Source of the DNA: DATFDN01 sp963756545
Lineage (GTDB): Bacteria; Pseudomonadota; Alphaproteobacteria; Acetobacterales; Acetobacteraceae
Direction: 5' to 3'
NCBI GenBank assembly: GCA_963756545.1
Contig: CAVWNY010000003.1
Span: 682,001 to 746,000 of the forward strand
DNA length: 64,000 nt
Part shown: positions 44,413-53,066 of the stretch, one piece after another
Layout: the number at the start of each line of letters is the position of its first letter
How positions within the stretch are numbered: position 1 is the stretch's first letter
Program-made: the position numbers and the translations under genes
Notes under the pieces: model-generated
Seen by the model: only the letters and a program-made list of their open reading frames with translations
Database searches by the model: none
What the model was told of the DNA's origin: nothing

Positions 44413-44954
44413 TCACACCGGCTCGAGCCGGTGGCGAGGCTCGGCCGGAAACTCGACCCGAATGCGGTCGCCTGCCCGCACCTCGCCATCCGTGAGCACG
44501 ATCCCCATGATGCCCGATTGGCGGATCAGGCCGCCCTGCTCGTCACGCGCCAGCACCGCCGCCATGAGGCCCGCCTGGAGCCCGTTCAACTGGCCGCACG
44601 GGTTCCGTAGGCCGGTGATTTCGATGACCGCCTCCGCCCCGAGTCGCAGTCGCGTGCCCGCGGCAAACCGAGCAGGTCGACGCCGCGCGTCGTCACGTTC
44701 TCGCCCATCGACCCGGCCTCGACCCTGAAGCCGGCCGCCCGCAGTTGTTCGAGCAGCTCCTCGTGCATCAGATGCACTTGGCGCAGGTTGGGTTGGCTCG
44801 GGTCGCGCGCCACCCGGGAACGATGCTTGACCGTTATCCCCAAATGGGCATCGCCCTCGACGCCCAGCCCGGCCAGCAGGCGAATGCTCGCCTGGGTCGG
44901 CTTGCTGAATGTATGCTGTCCGCTGCGACTGACCGCCGTCACCCATCCGTCCAC
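44413..44954 (-). pseudogene. MOSC-domain protein gene with a single-base frameshift
   Basis: The start is GTG 44954, with GGAGG upstream, overlapping the rsmB stop (TAGTG). The first frame encodes a normal MOSC N-terminus: LGVEGDAHLGITVKHRSR, LRQVHLMHEELLEQL and GSMGENVTTRGVDLLGLP. At about 44656-44664 the frame breaks, and the rest of the domain (GTRLRLGAEAVIEITGLRNP, then RQSGIMGIVLTDGEVRAGD) continues in another frame to a stop at 44413. One missing base in the CCGCGGGCACG stretch explains it. It may be a recent pseudogene or a sequencing error. MOSC proteins carry sulfur for molybdenum cofactor chemistry. Confidence 0.85.
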
Positions 44955-46204
44955 TAGCTTGCGCCTCCGAGCCGCACGAGCCGTGCCGCGAAAAACCCGT
45001 CCATCCCGCCGCGTCCGGCCCATAGACCGGGATGCGTCCGCAGATATCCTTCCGCCGTACGCGCCTCCGGCAAGTCGCACAACTCCTCCGGCGCGAACGG
45101 ATCGAGCTTCCAGCCGCCTTGCGCGAGCAGGCGTTCGACGCGGGGCGCGCCTTCCTCGGGTTGGAGCGAGCAGACGGCATAGACCAGCCGACCTCCCGTA
45201 CGGAGCATCCGGCCTGTCGCCGCCAGCAAGCGATCCTGGGTGGCCGCCATCGTGCTGACATCGCGAGGGGTCTTGAGCCGCGCCACGTCGGGGTGGCGGC
45301 GGATCGTGCCCGTCGCGCTGCAAGGCGCATCCAGCAGCGCCGCATCGAGCGGGGCAGGGGGTTTCCAGTCCACGGCATCCACCTGCACCACCTCCGCCGC
45401 CAATCGAAGCCGGGCAAGGTTCTCCCGCAACCGGCCGATCCGAACCACGTCCCGCTCCACCGCGACCACCCGGGCGCCCGTCGCGGCGAGCTGCGCGGTC
45501 TTGCCTCCCGGCGCCGCGCAGAGATCGCCAACGAGCTCTTCCGGCCCGGTTCCGAGTAGCCGCGCTGGCAGCGCCGCCGCCGCGTCCTGCACCCAGAATG
45601 CCCCCTCCTGGTAGCCGGGCAGCTCGGGCACGCGCGTCCCGGCCGGGAAACGCACCGAACCCGTCGGCAAGGCCGCGCCTCCCGCAGGCGCCTCGGCGCC
45701 GGGCCGCATCGTGAGGTCGATTGGCGGCGCGCGCTGATGGGCCGACGCGATGTCGCGGCCCGCCGCACCCCAGGACTCCCAAAGCCAATCCGGGGTGTCC
45801 AAGCGCGCCCCGTCCAGATCCGCCAAGGCGGCCGGCCCGGTCTTCGCAATCCGCCGCAGGACCGCGTTGACCAGTCCCGCGAAGGGCGCGAGTCCCTGTG
45901 AGCGGGCAAGAGCCACGGCCGTCGCGACCGCGGCGTGGGCCGGCGTCTCCAATAACAGCAACCCCGCGGCACCCAGGCGAAGAATATGGCGCACCGGCTC
46001 CGGGGGCAGATTTCGGAGCAGCGGCCCAAGCACGGCGTCCAGGCTCCCCAACCGGCGCAGAACCGAGGCCGCAAGTCGGTGCGCCGCCGCCCTGTCCCGC
46101 GCCTCCACTCCCGCTAGCCGATCCAGCGCCTCCTCCAACGGCCGACGCCGATCCAGGACGGCCGTGATCAGTTGGAACGCAGCCTCGCGCGTTGGATCAT
46201 GCAT
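44954..46204 (-). CDS. rsmB: 16S rRNA m5C967 methyltransferase
   Basis: A 416-residue RNA methyltransferase. The NusB-like RNA-binding domain covers about residues 1-130 (REAAFQLITAVLDRRRPL, LRLGAAGLLLLETPAHAAV). The catalytic Rossmann domain has GDLCAAPGGKTAQLA for SAM, LLDAPCSATGTIRRHPDV with one catalytic cysteine, and LVYAVCSLQPEEG with the other. The stop overlaps the MOSC gene. A perfect 12-base inverted repeat lies just upstream of its ATG. Confidence 0.94.
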   Translation of the reverse strand: MHDPTREAAFQLITAVLDRRRPLEEALDRLAGVEARDRAAAHRLAASVLRRLGSLDAVLGPLLRNLPPEPVRHILRLGAAGLLLLETPAHAAVATAVALARSQGLAPFAGLVNAVLRRIAKTGPAALADLDGARLDTPDWLWESWGAAGRDIASAHQRAPPIDLTMRPGAEAPAGGAALPTGSVRFPAGTRVPELPGYQEGAFWVQDAAAALPARLLGTGPEELVGDLCAAPGGKTAQLAATGARVVAVERDVVRIGRLRENLARLRLAAEVVQVDAVDWKPPAPLDAALLDAPCSATGTIRRHPDVARLKTPRDVSTMAATQDRLLAATGRMLRTGGRLVYAVCSLQPEEGAPRVERLLAQGGWKLDPFAPEELCDLPEARTAEGYLRTHPGLWAGRGGMDGFFAARLVRLGGAS

Positions 46205-46218
46205 GACGGATCAGATGC

Positions 46219-46252
46219 GGGATCGACGGGCCGGTGCCAACCCGTCGATCCC
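46219..46252. repeat. Perfect 12-bp inverted repeat upstream of rsmB
   Basis: GGGATCGACGGG at 46219-46230 and CCCGTCGATCCC at 46241-46252 are exact reverse complements with a 10-base loop. It begins 15 bases upstream of the rsmB ATG, between divergent genes, so it is not a terminator of either. It could be a dimeric repressor site or an RNA hairpin in the rsmB leader. I see no rsmB ribosome binding site between it and the ATG. Confidence 0.65.
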
Positions 46253-46330
46253 GTACCGATCTCGGCCGCGTCACTTGCGATCCGGCGCACCGCATGATCC
46301 AACCGGCCGGATAGGGTCGGAGGTTTTGAA

Positions 46331-47065
46331 ATGCGCCACGAAACGCTGACCTACGAGGCCGACGGTCTCGCGATGCGGAGCCAGCTCTTTTTCGAGCCGG
46401 CATCCGATCGACGCGCGGGGGTGCTGGTCTTTCCGGAGGCGTTCGGCCTCGGCGAGCACGCGATCTCCCGCGCCGAGCGGCTCGCCGCGCTGGGCTACGT
46501 GGCGTTGGCCTGCGATCTGCACGGCGAAGGTCGCATTGTCGATGACCTTCAGGAGGCGATCGGCCTGCTCGAGCCGTTGCTCGCCAATCCCTTGCGAACG
46601 CGCGCTCGCGCGGCTGGGGGTTTGAAGGTGCTCGCTGCCCGGCCCGAGGTGGACCCCGGTCGCCTTGCCTCGATCGGGTTCTGCTTCGGCGGTACCATGT
46701 CGCTCGAGCTTGCCCGGTCGGGAGCGGACCTGAAGGCGGTGGTCGGGTTCCATAGCGGCCTCGCGACCAACGCGCCGAAGCCCGACGCCAAGGCCATCAA
46801 GGCCCGCATCCTGGTTTGCATCGGCGCCGACGACCCGATGATCCCGCCCGAGCAGCGGGCGGGCTTCGAAGCCGAGATGCGTGACGCGGGAGCGGACTGG
46901 CAGATGCACCTTTACGGCAACACGGTGCATAGCTTCACCAACCAGGAAGCGGCGAAACGCAATATGCCGGACGCCATCCGATACAACGCCGAAGCGGATG
47001 CACGGTCTTGGGCGGCCCTGCGGGAGCTATTCTCCGAGACGCTGGGCCAGACGGCTGGGGTCTGA
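46331..47065 (+). CDS. Dienelactone hydrolase family protein
   Basis: A 244-residue alpha/beta hydrolase. The catalytic cysteine is in the nucleophile elbow SIGFCFGGTMSLELA, the aspartate in CIGADDPMIPPEQ and the histidine in YGNTVHSFTNQEA, as in dienelactone hydrolase. Substrates of most relatives are unknown esters or lactones. ATG 46331 has CGGAGG upstream. No aromatic-degradation genes are next to it. Confidence 0.9.
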   Translation: MRHETLTYEADGLAMRSQLFFEPASDRRAGVLVFPEAFGLGEHAISRAERLAALGYVALACDLHGEGRIVDDLQEAIGLLEPLLANPLRTRARAAGGLKVLAARPEVDPGRLASIGFCFGGTMSLELARSGADLKAVVGFHSGLATNAPKPDAKAIKARILVCIGADDPMIPPEQRAGFEAEMRDAGADWQMHLYGNTVHSFTNQEAAKRNMPDAIRYNAEADARSWAALRELFSETLGQTAGV

Positions 47066-47289
47066 ACCAGGCGAAATCGAGCATCGCAGCGGTAAAGCAC
47101 CATGCGAATTGGATGTTCATGAGCGCCTGCATTGGCGCGACACCCAGTTGCCGGCGCGGATAGCGCGGACCTGATTCAAGCCAGATAGCGTTTTTGATTT
47201 CGGCAGGGTTGGCGGCAGGCCTCGGCGATCCCATCGCACTTCCAATCGCCACTGTTGCTTTCCAGCGCGCGACGCGGAATGTTCGAGGG

Positions 47290-48129
47290 ATGCCGATTCT
47301 TTCGGGGAAGGCGCGGCTGGCCGGCATCGTCGGCTGGCCGGTGGCGCACTCCCGTTCCCCGCGCATCCACAACTTCTGGCTCGGTCGCCACGGGCTCGAC
47401 GGCGCCTATGTGCCGCTCGCCGTTCGCCCCGATGACTTCGTCCCCGCGCTACGCGGCCTGCGTGCGGCCGGTTTCGCGGGCATGAACGTCACCATTCCGC
47501 ATAAGCTCGCCGCCTTCGCGCTATGCGATGCGGTGGACGAGGCCGCGCGTAGAGCGCGCGCGGTCAACACCATTGTCTTCCACGAGGACCACATCGAGGG
47601 CGCCAACACCGACGGCTTCGGCTTCCTGGCCAGCCTGCGCGAGCACGCCGTAGACCCCGCCGCCGGGCCGGCGCTGATCCTTGGAGCCGGAGGAGCCGCC
47701 CGCGCGGTCGCAGCCGCCTTGCTGAGCTGCCAAGTCCCGGTCGCGCTCGCGAACCGCACCCGCGCGCGTGCCGAAGCCCTGGCCGCCGATCTACCCGAAC
47801 TCACTCTCCTCGAATGGGAGGCGCGGAACGAGGCGCTGGCCGGTCGCGCCCTGGTGGTCAACGCGACCAGCCTCGGCATGGGCGGGCGGTCGTCGCTCGA
47901 CCTCGACCTCAGCCGCGCGTCACCGTCCCTGGTCGTCGCCGATGGCGTCTACACCCCCCTTGAAACCCCGCTGCTCGCAGCCGCCAGCGCCCGCGGGCTT
48001 CGCACAGTGGACGGGCTTGGGATGCTGCTCCACCAGGCGCGCCCTGGCTTCGCCGCCTGGTTCGGCGTCGAACCAACGGTGGACATGGAACTGCGCCGCT
48101 TCGTCCTCGCCGATCTTGACTCCGGATGA
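47290..48129 (+). CDS. aroE: Shikimate dehydrogenase
   Basis: A 279-residue NADP enzyme of the shikimate pathway. It has GIVGWPVAHSRSPRIHNFW for substrate binding, MNVTIPHKLAAF with the catalytic lysine, NTDGFGFLASL, the nucleotide motif LILGAGGAARAVAAAL with NRTRARAEAL, and LGMLLHQARPGFAAWFG. ATG 47290 has GAGGG just before it; a longer frame adds 32 residues not seen in the family. The stop overlaps coaE by ATGA; aroE-coaE-dnaQ is a conserved alphaproteobacterial cluster. Confidence 0.94.
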   Translation: MPILSGKARLAGIVGWPVAHSRSPRIHNFWLGRHGLDGAYVPLAVRPDDFVPALRGLRAAGFAGMNVTIPHKLAAFALCDAVDEAARRARAVNTIVFHEDHIEGANTDGFGFLASLREHAVDPAAGPALILGAGGAARAVAAALLSCQVPVALANRTRARAEALAADLPELTLLEWEARNEALAGRALVVNATSLGMGGRSSLDLDLSRASPSLVVADGVYTPLETPLLAAASARGLRTVDGLGMLLHQARPGFAAWFGVEPTVDMELRRFVLADLDSG

Positions 48130-48713
48130 AGATCATCGGCCTGACCGGCGGGATCGGCATGGGAAAGTCTACAGCCGCGGCCGCATTTCGCCGCGCGCGC
48201 ATCCCCGTGTTCGACGCCGATGCGGCCGTCCACCGCTTGCAGGCTCCCGGAGGGCGCGCGCTGCGCCCGATTGCCCGGACGTTTCCCGGCACTGTGCACG
48301 ACGGCGTGCTGAACCGTGCCCTGCTTCGCAACGCCGTGCTCGGCGATCCCGCCGCGCTCTCCCGGTTGGAGGGGATTATCCACCCGATGGTCCGAGCCGA
48401 GGAGCGAGCCTTCCTCGCGCGCGCGCGCCGTGCCGGCCAGCGCCTCGCCGTGCTCGATATCCCGCTGCTGTTCGAGACCGGCGGAGATCGTCGTGTCGAC
48501 CTGGTCGTCGTCGTGTCCGCTCCTCGAGTGGTCCAGGAGTATCGGGTTCGATTGCGCCGCGAGATGAGCCCGGCGGCCATCGCCGCCGTCATCGCCCGCC
48601 AGATGCCGGATGCCGAGAAACGTCGCCGCGCCGATGTCGTGATCCGCACCGGCCTTTCCCGCCATCACGCGCTGCGCACCCTGCGCGGCCTCATTCAGAG
48701 ACTGCGCCGATGA
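48126..48713 (+). CDS. coaE: Dephospho-CoA kinase
   Basis: A 195-residue P-loop kinase for the last step of coenzyme A synthesis. Features: IIGLTGGIGMGKSTAAAAF, FDADAAVHRL, LEGIIHPMVRAEE, VLDIPLLFETGGDRRVD with the substrate site, and RQMPDAEKRRRADVVI near the end. The start overlaps aroE and the stop overlaps dnaQ, each by ATGA. With coaBC in the same window, two of the CoA steps are encoded here. Confidence 0.95.
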   Translation: MKIIGLTGGIGMGKSTAAAAFRRARIPVFDADAAVHRLQAPGGRALRPIARTFPGTVHDGVLNRALLRNAVLGDPAALSRLEGIIHPMVRAEERAFLARARRAGQRLAVLDIPLLFETGGDRRVDLVVVVSAPRVVQEYRVRLRREMSPAAIAAVIARQMPDAEKRRRADVVIRTGLSRHHALRTLRGLIQRLRR

Positions 48714-49387
48714 CCCGCGCCGTGCTGTTCGACACCGAGACCACCGGGCTGGAGCCGCATCTTGGTCACCGAGTCATCGAGATCGCCGCGCTCGAGCTGA
48801 TCAACGATCTGCCGACCGGCCGGCATTTCCATGCCCTTGTAAATCCACGCCGCGACATCCCGGAGGAGGCGACGCGCGTGCATGGCTTCACCGCCGCGCA
48901 CCTTCGCGACAAGCCGGATTTCGGCTCTGTGGCATCCGACCTGGCCGCCTTCCTGGGCGACGGCAACCTGATCGCCCACAACGCGCCGTTCGATTTCGCC
49001 TTCCTTAACGCCGAGTTCACCCGTTCTGGCCTCGCCTGCCTGGACCCGGCGCGCATGGTCTGTACGCTCGTGCTCGCCCAGACGCGGTTTCCGGGTCTGC
49101 CCAACAGTCTGGACGCCCTGTGCCGCCGTTTCGGGATCGATCTCGCAACCCGCACGACGCACAACGCCCTGCTCGACTGCAAACTCCTCGCCGAAGTTTA
49201 TATCGAGCTGACCGGCGGGCGTCAGCGTGGCCTGTCGCTGCAAGCCGAGCGGCGGGCCACCCGCGTCCTGAACTACACGTCAGCGGGCGCACGCTCCCCG
49301 CGGCCGATCCTGCCGACCGATTCGGAACTCGCCGCCCACGCGTCCTTCATCGCTTGCCTGAAGGACGCGGTCTGGCTTATCGCCTGA
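48710..49387 (+). CDS. dnaQ: DNA polymerase III epsilon subunit (proofreading exonuclease)
   Basis: A 225-residue DEDDh exonuclease. The three Exo motifs are visible: VLFDTETTGLEP (Asp and Glu), LIAHNAPFDFAFLNAEF (Asp) and THNALLDCKLLAEVYIELTGG (His and Asp). The C-terminal tail that binds the alpha subunit is present. ATG 48710 overlaps the coaE stop; a much longer frame upstream is an out-of-frame shadow of aroE and coaE. It is the last clear housekeeping gene before the phage module. Confidence 0.95.
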   Translation: MTRAVLFDTETTGLEPHLGHRVIEIAALELINDLPTGRHFHALVNPRRDIPEEATRVHGFTAAHLRDKPDFGSVASDLAAFLGDGNLIAHNAPFDFAFLNAEFTRSGLACLDPARMVCTLVLAQTRFPGLPNSLDALCRRFGIDLATRTTHNALLDCKLLAEVYIELTGGRQRGLSLQAERRATRVLNYTSAGARSPRPILPTDSELAAHASFIACLKDAVWLIA

Positions 49388-49393
49388 CCCGGA

Positions 49394-49870
49394 TCAAACC
49401 GGCATCAGCCCAAGGCAACGCCCACGCTGCCCGGCGCGGAACAGGAACTCCACCAGCTCGCCGGGACTGGGCGGGATGTCGCGCTTATCCACCCCCGATA
49501 GCCCCCACAGCTCCTCGACCGCGTCCAGTGCCCCGGCGAGAGCGGCGTCGCCGCCGGTCAGCATCATGACCGGCAAGTCCGGGTCGTGCGCGGCGACGAG
49601 CTTGATGACGTGGCATCCGTCTTGGCCCGCCCCGTCGATGTTTGCCAGCACCGCCATTGGCCGGCGGTCCCGCAGCACCGGGGCGAGGTCCTCCTCGCTG
49701 GAGATGCACGTCAGGCGCACGTCGAGGAACGCACAGAGTTCGAGGATCGCCAGGGACCAAAGCGGTTCGTCCTCCACCACTACCACGGTGGCCTCGCGGA
49801 TTGGCGCTCGCGTGCTGACACCGGAACGATCCGCATGCTGCGCCAGCATCCTGCTGTCAATTTGGCTCAT
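49394..49870 (-). CDS. Receiver-like protein without phospho-acceptor aspartate
   Basis: A 158-residue protein with a CheY-like fold at about residues 27-140. The acidic pair is kept (VVVEDEPLW), but the phospho-acceptor position in AVLANIDGAGQDG falls on asparagine 77. It should therefore not be phosphorylated in the usual way. ATG 49870 has GGGGAGAAG upstream. The gene is convergent with dnaQ and divergent from the phage module, about 250 bases from its first gene. It may be a host protein or a regulator tied to the module; nothing here decides. Confidence 0.75.
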   Translation of the reverse strand: MSQIDSRMLAQHADRSGVSTRAPIREATVVVVEDEPLWSLAILELCAFLDVRLTCISSEEDLAPVLRDRRPMAVLANIDGAGQDGCHVIKLVAAHDPDLPVMMLTGGDAALAGALDAVEELWGLSGVDKRDIPPSPGELVEFLFRAGQRGRCLGLMPV

Positions 49871-50080
49871 CTTCTCCCCGCTCTTTGCGAGTTGACCCTC
49901 GCGGTGGCGGCCAGCAGTGTGCAGAATACTGGCGGCCCTGCGAAAGCCCGAGTCGCGTCAGTACTCCGTCAGGAACCGTCAATTCAACATCAAGGACCGT
50001 GAATTGCAGATAGTGGGACCGGCACGCCCATCACCCCGTCGAACGGACCGGAAAAAAGCGGTGTGGCAGGAAAAAAAACC

Positions 50081-50110
50081 TTGACCAAACGCCCCAGTTT
50101 GGGGTATATG
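50081..50110 (+). promoter_or_regulatory. Probable promoter of the phage module with internal operator-like palindrome
   Basis: TTGACC at 50081-50086, an 18-base spacer and TATATG at 50105-50110. The spacer carries CCAAAC (50085-50090) and GTTTGG (50097-50102), exact inverted copies 6 bases apart, and also CCCCA and TGGGG around GTT. Transcription would begin at about 50117, next to the terminase ATG at 50118, giving a leaderless message. A dimeric repressor site in the spacer is plausible. Confidence 0.6.
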
Positions 50111-50117
50111 TTCCGGT

Positions 50118-51614
50118 ATGCTGACGCTTCGTAATCGAGCGGCGGCGCCCTCCTCACCTTCCAGACACACATTGCCCGTTCGACCTGGTTCTCAGCGGAC
50201 GAGCGCCCGGTCGTCGGCGGACGCCCACGCGCCCATCGACCCGGCCTCACTCGTTCCGAGCAGCCTCGCGGACTGGGCCCGTCATGTGCTGGCCCTCTCG
50301 GGCCAGGTGCCCGCGCCGCACCACCTCGTCCTCCTGGGCCAGCTTGACGCCCTCAGCCGCGGCGAGATCGACCGCCTGATGGTGTTGATGCCGCCGGGCT
50401 CGGCAAAATCGACCTACGCCTCAGTCCTGTTCCCCGCTTGGTGGTTCGTGCAGCATCCGCGCAGCTCGGTGATCGCGGCCTCGCACACCGCCGACCTCGC
50501 CGCCCACTTCGGCCGGCAGGTCCGTGCCCTCGTCGCCGAGCACAGCGTGCTGCTCGGCTATCGGCTGAATGCCGATAACCGCGCCGCCTCCCGCTGGCAG
50601 ACGTCCGTGCGGGGCGAGTATTTCGCAACCGGTGTCCGCGGCCCGCTCACCGGCCGGCGCGCTGACCTCGCCATCATCGATGATCCGGTGAAGTCGTTTG
50701 TAGACGCCGAAAGCGCTGTGCAGCGCGAGCGGCTTTGGGACTGGTATCGCTCAGACCTGACCACACGCCTCAAGCCCCGCGCCCGGGTCGTCCTGATCAT
50801 GACACGCTGGCACGAGGAAGATCTGGCCGGCCGTCTGCTCGCCCAGGGGGCCTCCGACTGGTGCACGCTTCGGCTGCCAGCCCTCGCGGAACCCAATGAT
50901 CCGATGGGCCGCGTTGCCGGCGACCCGCTCTGGCCGGAGTGGGAAGGCCGCGACGCGCTGGAGCGCAAGCGCGCGGCGGTGGGTGAACGGGTCTGGGCGG
51001 CTCTCTACCAGCAGTCCCCGCGCCCTCTCCAGGGCGCCTTGTTCAAGGTTGCCTGTCTCGACGTCGTCGACGCTCTTCCGCGCGACGTGACGGGACCGAG
51101 CGTGCGAGCGTGGGATCTTGCGGCCACCGCTGAGCGCGGCGGCAACGATCCCGATTGGACCGTCGGTGTGAAGGTGCTGCGCGATCCGACCGGACGATGG
51201 ATCGTGCTGGATGTCGTGCGGCTGCGGGGCAGCCCCGGCGAGGTGGAAAAGGCGATCGTGCGGGCCGCCGAGCTTGACGGCCGCGCGGTTACCATCTCGT
51301 TGCCAGAAGATCCGGGTCAGGCCGGCAAGACCCAGGTATCCTATCTCGCCCGGGCACTAGCCGGCTTCAACGTGACCGCCTCGCGCGAGACCGGATCGAA
51401 GATCGTGCGCGCGACCCCACTCGACGCACAGGTCGAGGCCGGAAATCTCGTTCTGCTTCGTGCTAACTGGAACCATGCCTTGATTGAGGAACTGCGAGAC
51501 TTTCCCTATGGCCGCAAGGACGACCAGGTGGACGCGCTCGCGCGCGCCTTCCACCTGCTGGCCCTAAGGCCATCGGCATCTCGTCGGGTCGCGGTGCCGC
51601 TCCTGGCCCGCTAG
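50118..51614 (+). CDS. Phage terminase large subunit
   Basis: A 498-residue DNA-packaging motor. The ATPase half has Walker A LMPPGSAKSTYASVLFPAWW (motif at about residues 92-99) and Walker B LAIIDDPVKSF (about 183-190). The nuclease half has the acidic residues in VRAWDLAAT (about 330), ISLPEDPGQAGK and GRKDDQVDALARAFHLL near the end. The first about 50 residues are Ser/Arg/Pro-rich. ATG 50118 sits at the predicted transcription start, with no ribosome binding site. No small terminase gene is seen upstream. Confidence 0.93.
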   Translation: MLTLRNRAAAPSSPSRHTLPVRPGSQRTSARSSADAHAPIDPASLVPSSLADWARHVLALSGQVPAPHHLVLLGQLDALSRGEIDRLMVLMPPGSAKSTYASVLFPAWWFVQHPRSSVIAASHTADLAAHFGRQVRALVAEHSVLLGYRLNADNRAASRWQTSVRGEYFATGVRGPLTGRRADLAIIDDPVKSFVDAESAVQRERLWDWYRSDLTTRLKPRARVVLIMTRWHEEDLAGRLLAQGASDWCTLRLPALAEPNDPMGRVAGDPLWPEWEGRDALERKRAAVGERVWAALYQQSPRPLQGALFKVACLDVVDALPRDVTGPSVRAWDLAATAERGGNDPDWTVGVKVLRDPTGRWIVLDVVRLRGSPGEVEKAIVRAAELDGRAVTISLPEDPGQAGKTQVSYLARALAGFNVTASRETGSKIVRATPLDAQVEAGNLVLLRANWNHALIEELRDFPYGRKDDQVDALARAFHLLALRPSASRRVAVPLLAR

Positions 51615-51647
51615 TCGCTTTCTGGCCCGCTCATCAAACGGGACATC

Positions 51648-53066
51648 ATGTTCGACACCATCTGTGATCTCATCCCCCGCGATCCGGACTACCCGGCGCG
51701 GGCGCGGGCGCTTGACATTCTCAGGCGCATCCTGAACGGCACGCTCTACGATGTCCTGCCCTACCAGTTTCATGAGGAACGCGGCGCCGGCGGCGAGTAC
51801 ATTCCCCTGCGGAGCCGTCGCCCGTCCGTGCGCTATGCTCTGTCGCGCATCGTGGTGGAGGATAGCGTCTCGTTGCTGTTCAGCGAGGGCCATTTCCCGA
51901 CTGTCGATGCGGCGGATCATGTAGTGCGCGGCCTGCTCGCCGACGTGGTGAAGGAGACACGGCTCAACCAGGTCATGATCGACGCCGCCGTGAAAGGTTC
52001 GGTCGGTTCGATCGCGATCCTGATGCGGGTGCTCAGCGGCCGAATTTTCTTCGACGTGCTCGAAACGACTTTTCTTACCCCGATCTGGGACCAGCAGGCG
52101 CCGGACACGCTCGCGCGCGTGATCGAGCGGTACAAGGTGCCGGGTGCGGTGCTGGCGGCGAATGGCTATGCCATCGACGATCCGGCGATCGATTATTGGT
52201 TCGAGCGGAGCTGGGATGCAGACACCGAGACGTGGCTTCTCCCGGTGCCGATCAACCGGGGTGGCATTGGGATCGTTGATGAGACCCGTACCGTCCGCCA
52301 CGGGCTTGGCTTCGTCCCCATTGTCTGGATCCGCAATCTACCTGGTCTTTCCGCCTCGGGCGACGCCAACGACGGGGCCTGCACCTTCCGCGCCGCGGTC
52401 GAGACGCAGATCGAAATTGACTATCAGCTCAGTCAGGCCGGACGGGGACTGAAATACAGCAGCGACCCGACGCTCCTCATCAAGGAGCCCGCAACCTCCG
52501 ACACCGAGATCGTCAAGGGCGCCGGCAACGCTCTGGTCGTCAGCGAGAAGGGCGACGCCAAGCTGCTTGAGATTGGCGGCACCGCCTCGGCGGCCGTCTT
52601 GGATTATGTCCGCACGCTTCGCGAACTGGCGCTCGAGAGCGTTCACGGCAATCGCGCTAGCGCCGATCGACTAACCGCCGCCCAGTCCGGCCGCGCGCTG
52701 GAACTGATGAACCAAGGTCTGATCTGGCTCGCCGACAATCTGCGGGTCAGCTACGGCGAAGGCGCTCTGCTGGCGCTATGCGGCATGGTGCTGCGGGCAA
52801 CGTCCCGCTATCCGCTGCGGGTGCTTGGCCAACCCGCGCCGAAGGTGGACCCGAACGTGCGGCTGTCGCTGAAATGGCCGCGCTGGTATCCGCTGACGGC
52901 CGACGATCGCCAGAAGGACGCCCAGACGCTGGCCACCCTCATTCAATCGGGGCAGCTCAGTCGAGAGACCGCGGTCAAGGCGATCGCGGATACCTACGAC
53001 ATTGATGACATCCCCGCGGAGTTGGCCCGCATCGCGGCGGACCCCGTTGGTTTCAGGAGTGAGTGA
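51648..53066 (+). CDS. Phage portal protein
   Basis: A 472-residue protein in the portal position right after the terminase. The pattern fits SPP1 gp6-like portals: an N-terminal region with YVLPYQ-like RYALSRIVVEDSVSLLFSEG, a long central alpha/beta part, a helix-rich crown with RTLRELALESVHGNRASADRL and SGRALELMNQGLIWLADNLR, and a C-terminal part with AVKAIADTYDIDDIPAELARI. The portal is the ring through which DNA enters the head. The stop overlaps the next start. Confidence 0.85.
   Translation: MFDTICDLIPRDPDYPARARALDILRRILNGTLYDVLPYQFHEERGAGGEYIPLRSRRPSVRYALSRIVVEDSVSLLFSEGHFPTVDAADHVVRGLLADVVKETRLNQVMIDAAVKGSVGSIAILMRVLSGRIFFDVLETTFLTPIWDQQAPDTLARVIERYKVPGAVLAANGYAIDDPAIDYWFERSWDADTETWLLPVPINRGGIGIVDETRTVRHGLGFVPIVWIRNLPGLSASGDANDGACTFRAAVETQIEIDYQLSQAGRGLKYSSDPTLLIKEPATSDTEIVKGAGNALVVSEKGDAKLLEIGGTASAAVLDYVRTLRELALESVHGNRASADRLTAAQSGRALELMNQGLIWLADNLRVSYGEGALLALCGMVLRATSRYPLRVLGQPAPKVDPNVRLSLKWPRWYPLTADDRQKDAQTLATLIQSGQLSRETAVKAIADTYDIDDIPAELARIAADPVGFRSE

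Noticed and set aside
44413..44954. Programmed frameshift in the MOSC gene
   Set aside because: The join lacks an X XXY YYZ slip site in phase and needs an added base, so a mutation or sequencing error is more likely.
47066..47289. N-terminal extension of aroE or a small gene upstream
   Set aside because: The 32 extra residues are not seen in shikimate dehydrogenases, and no ribosome binding site supports the earlier start.
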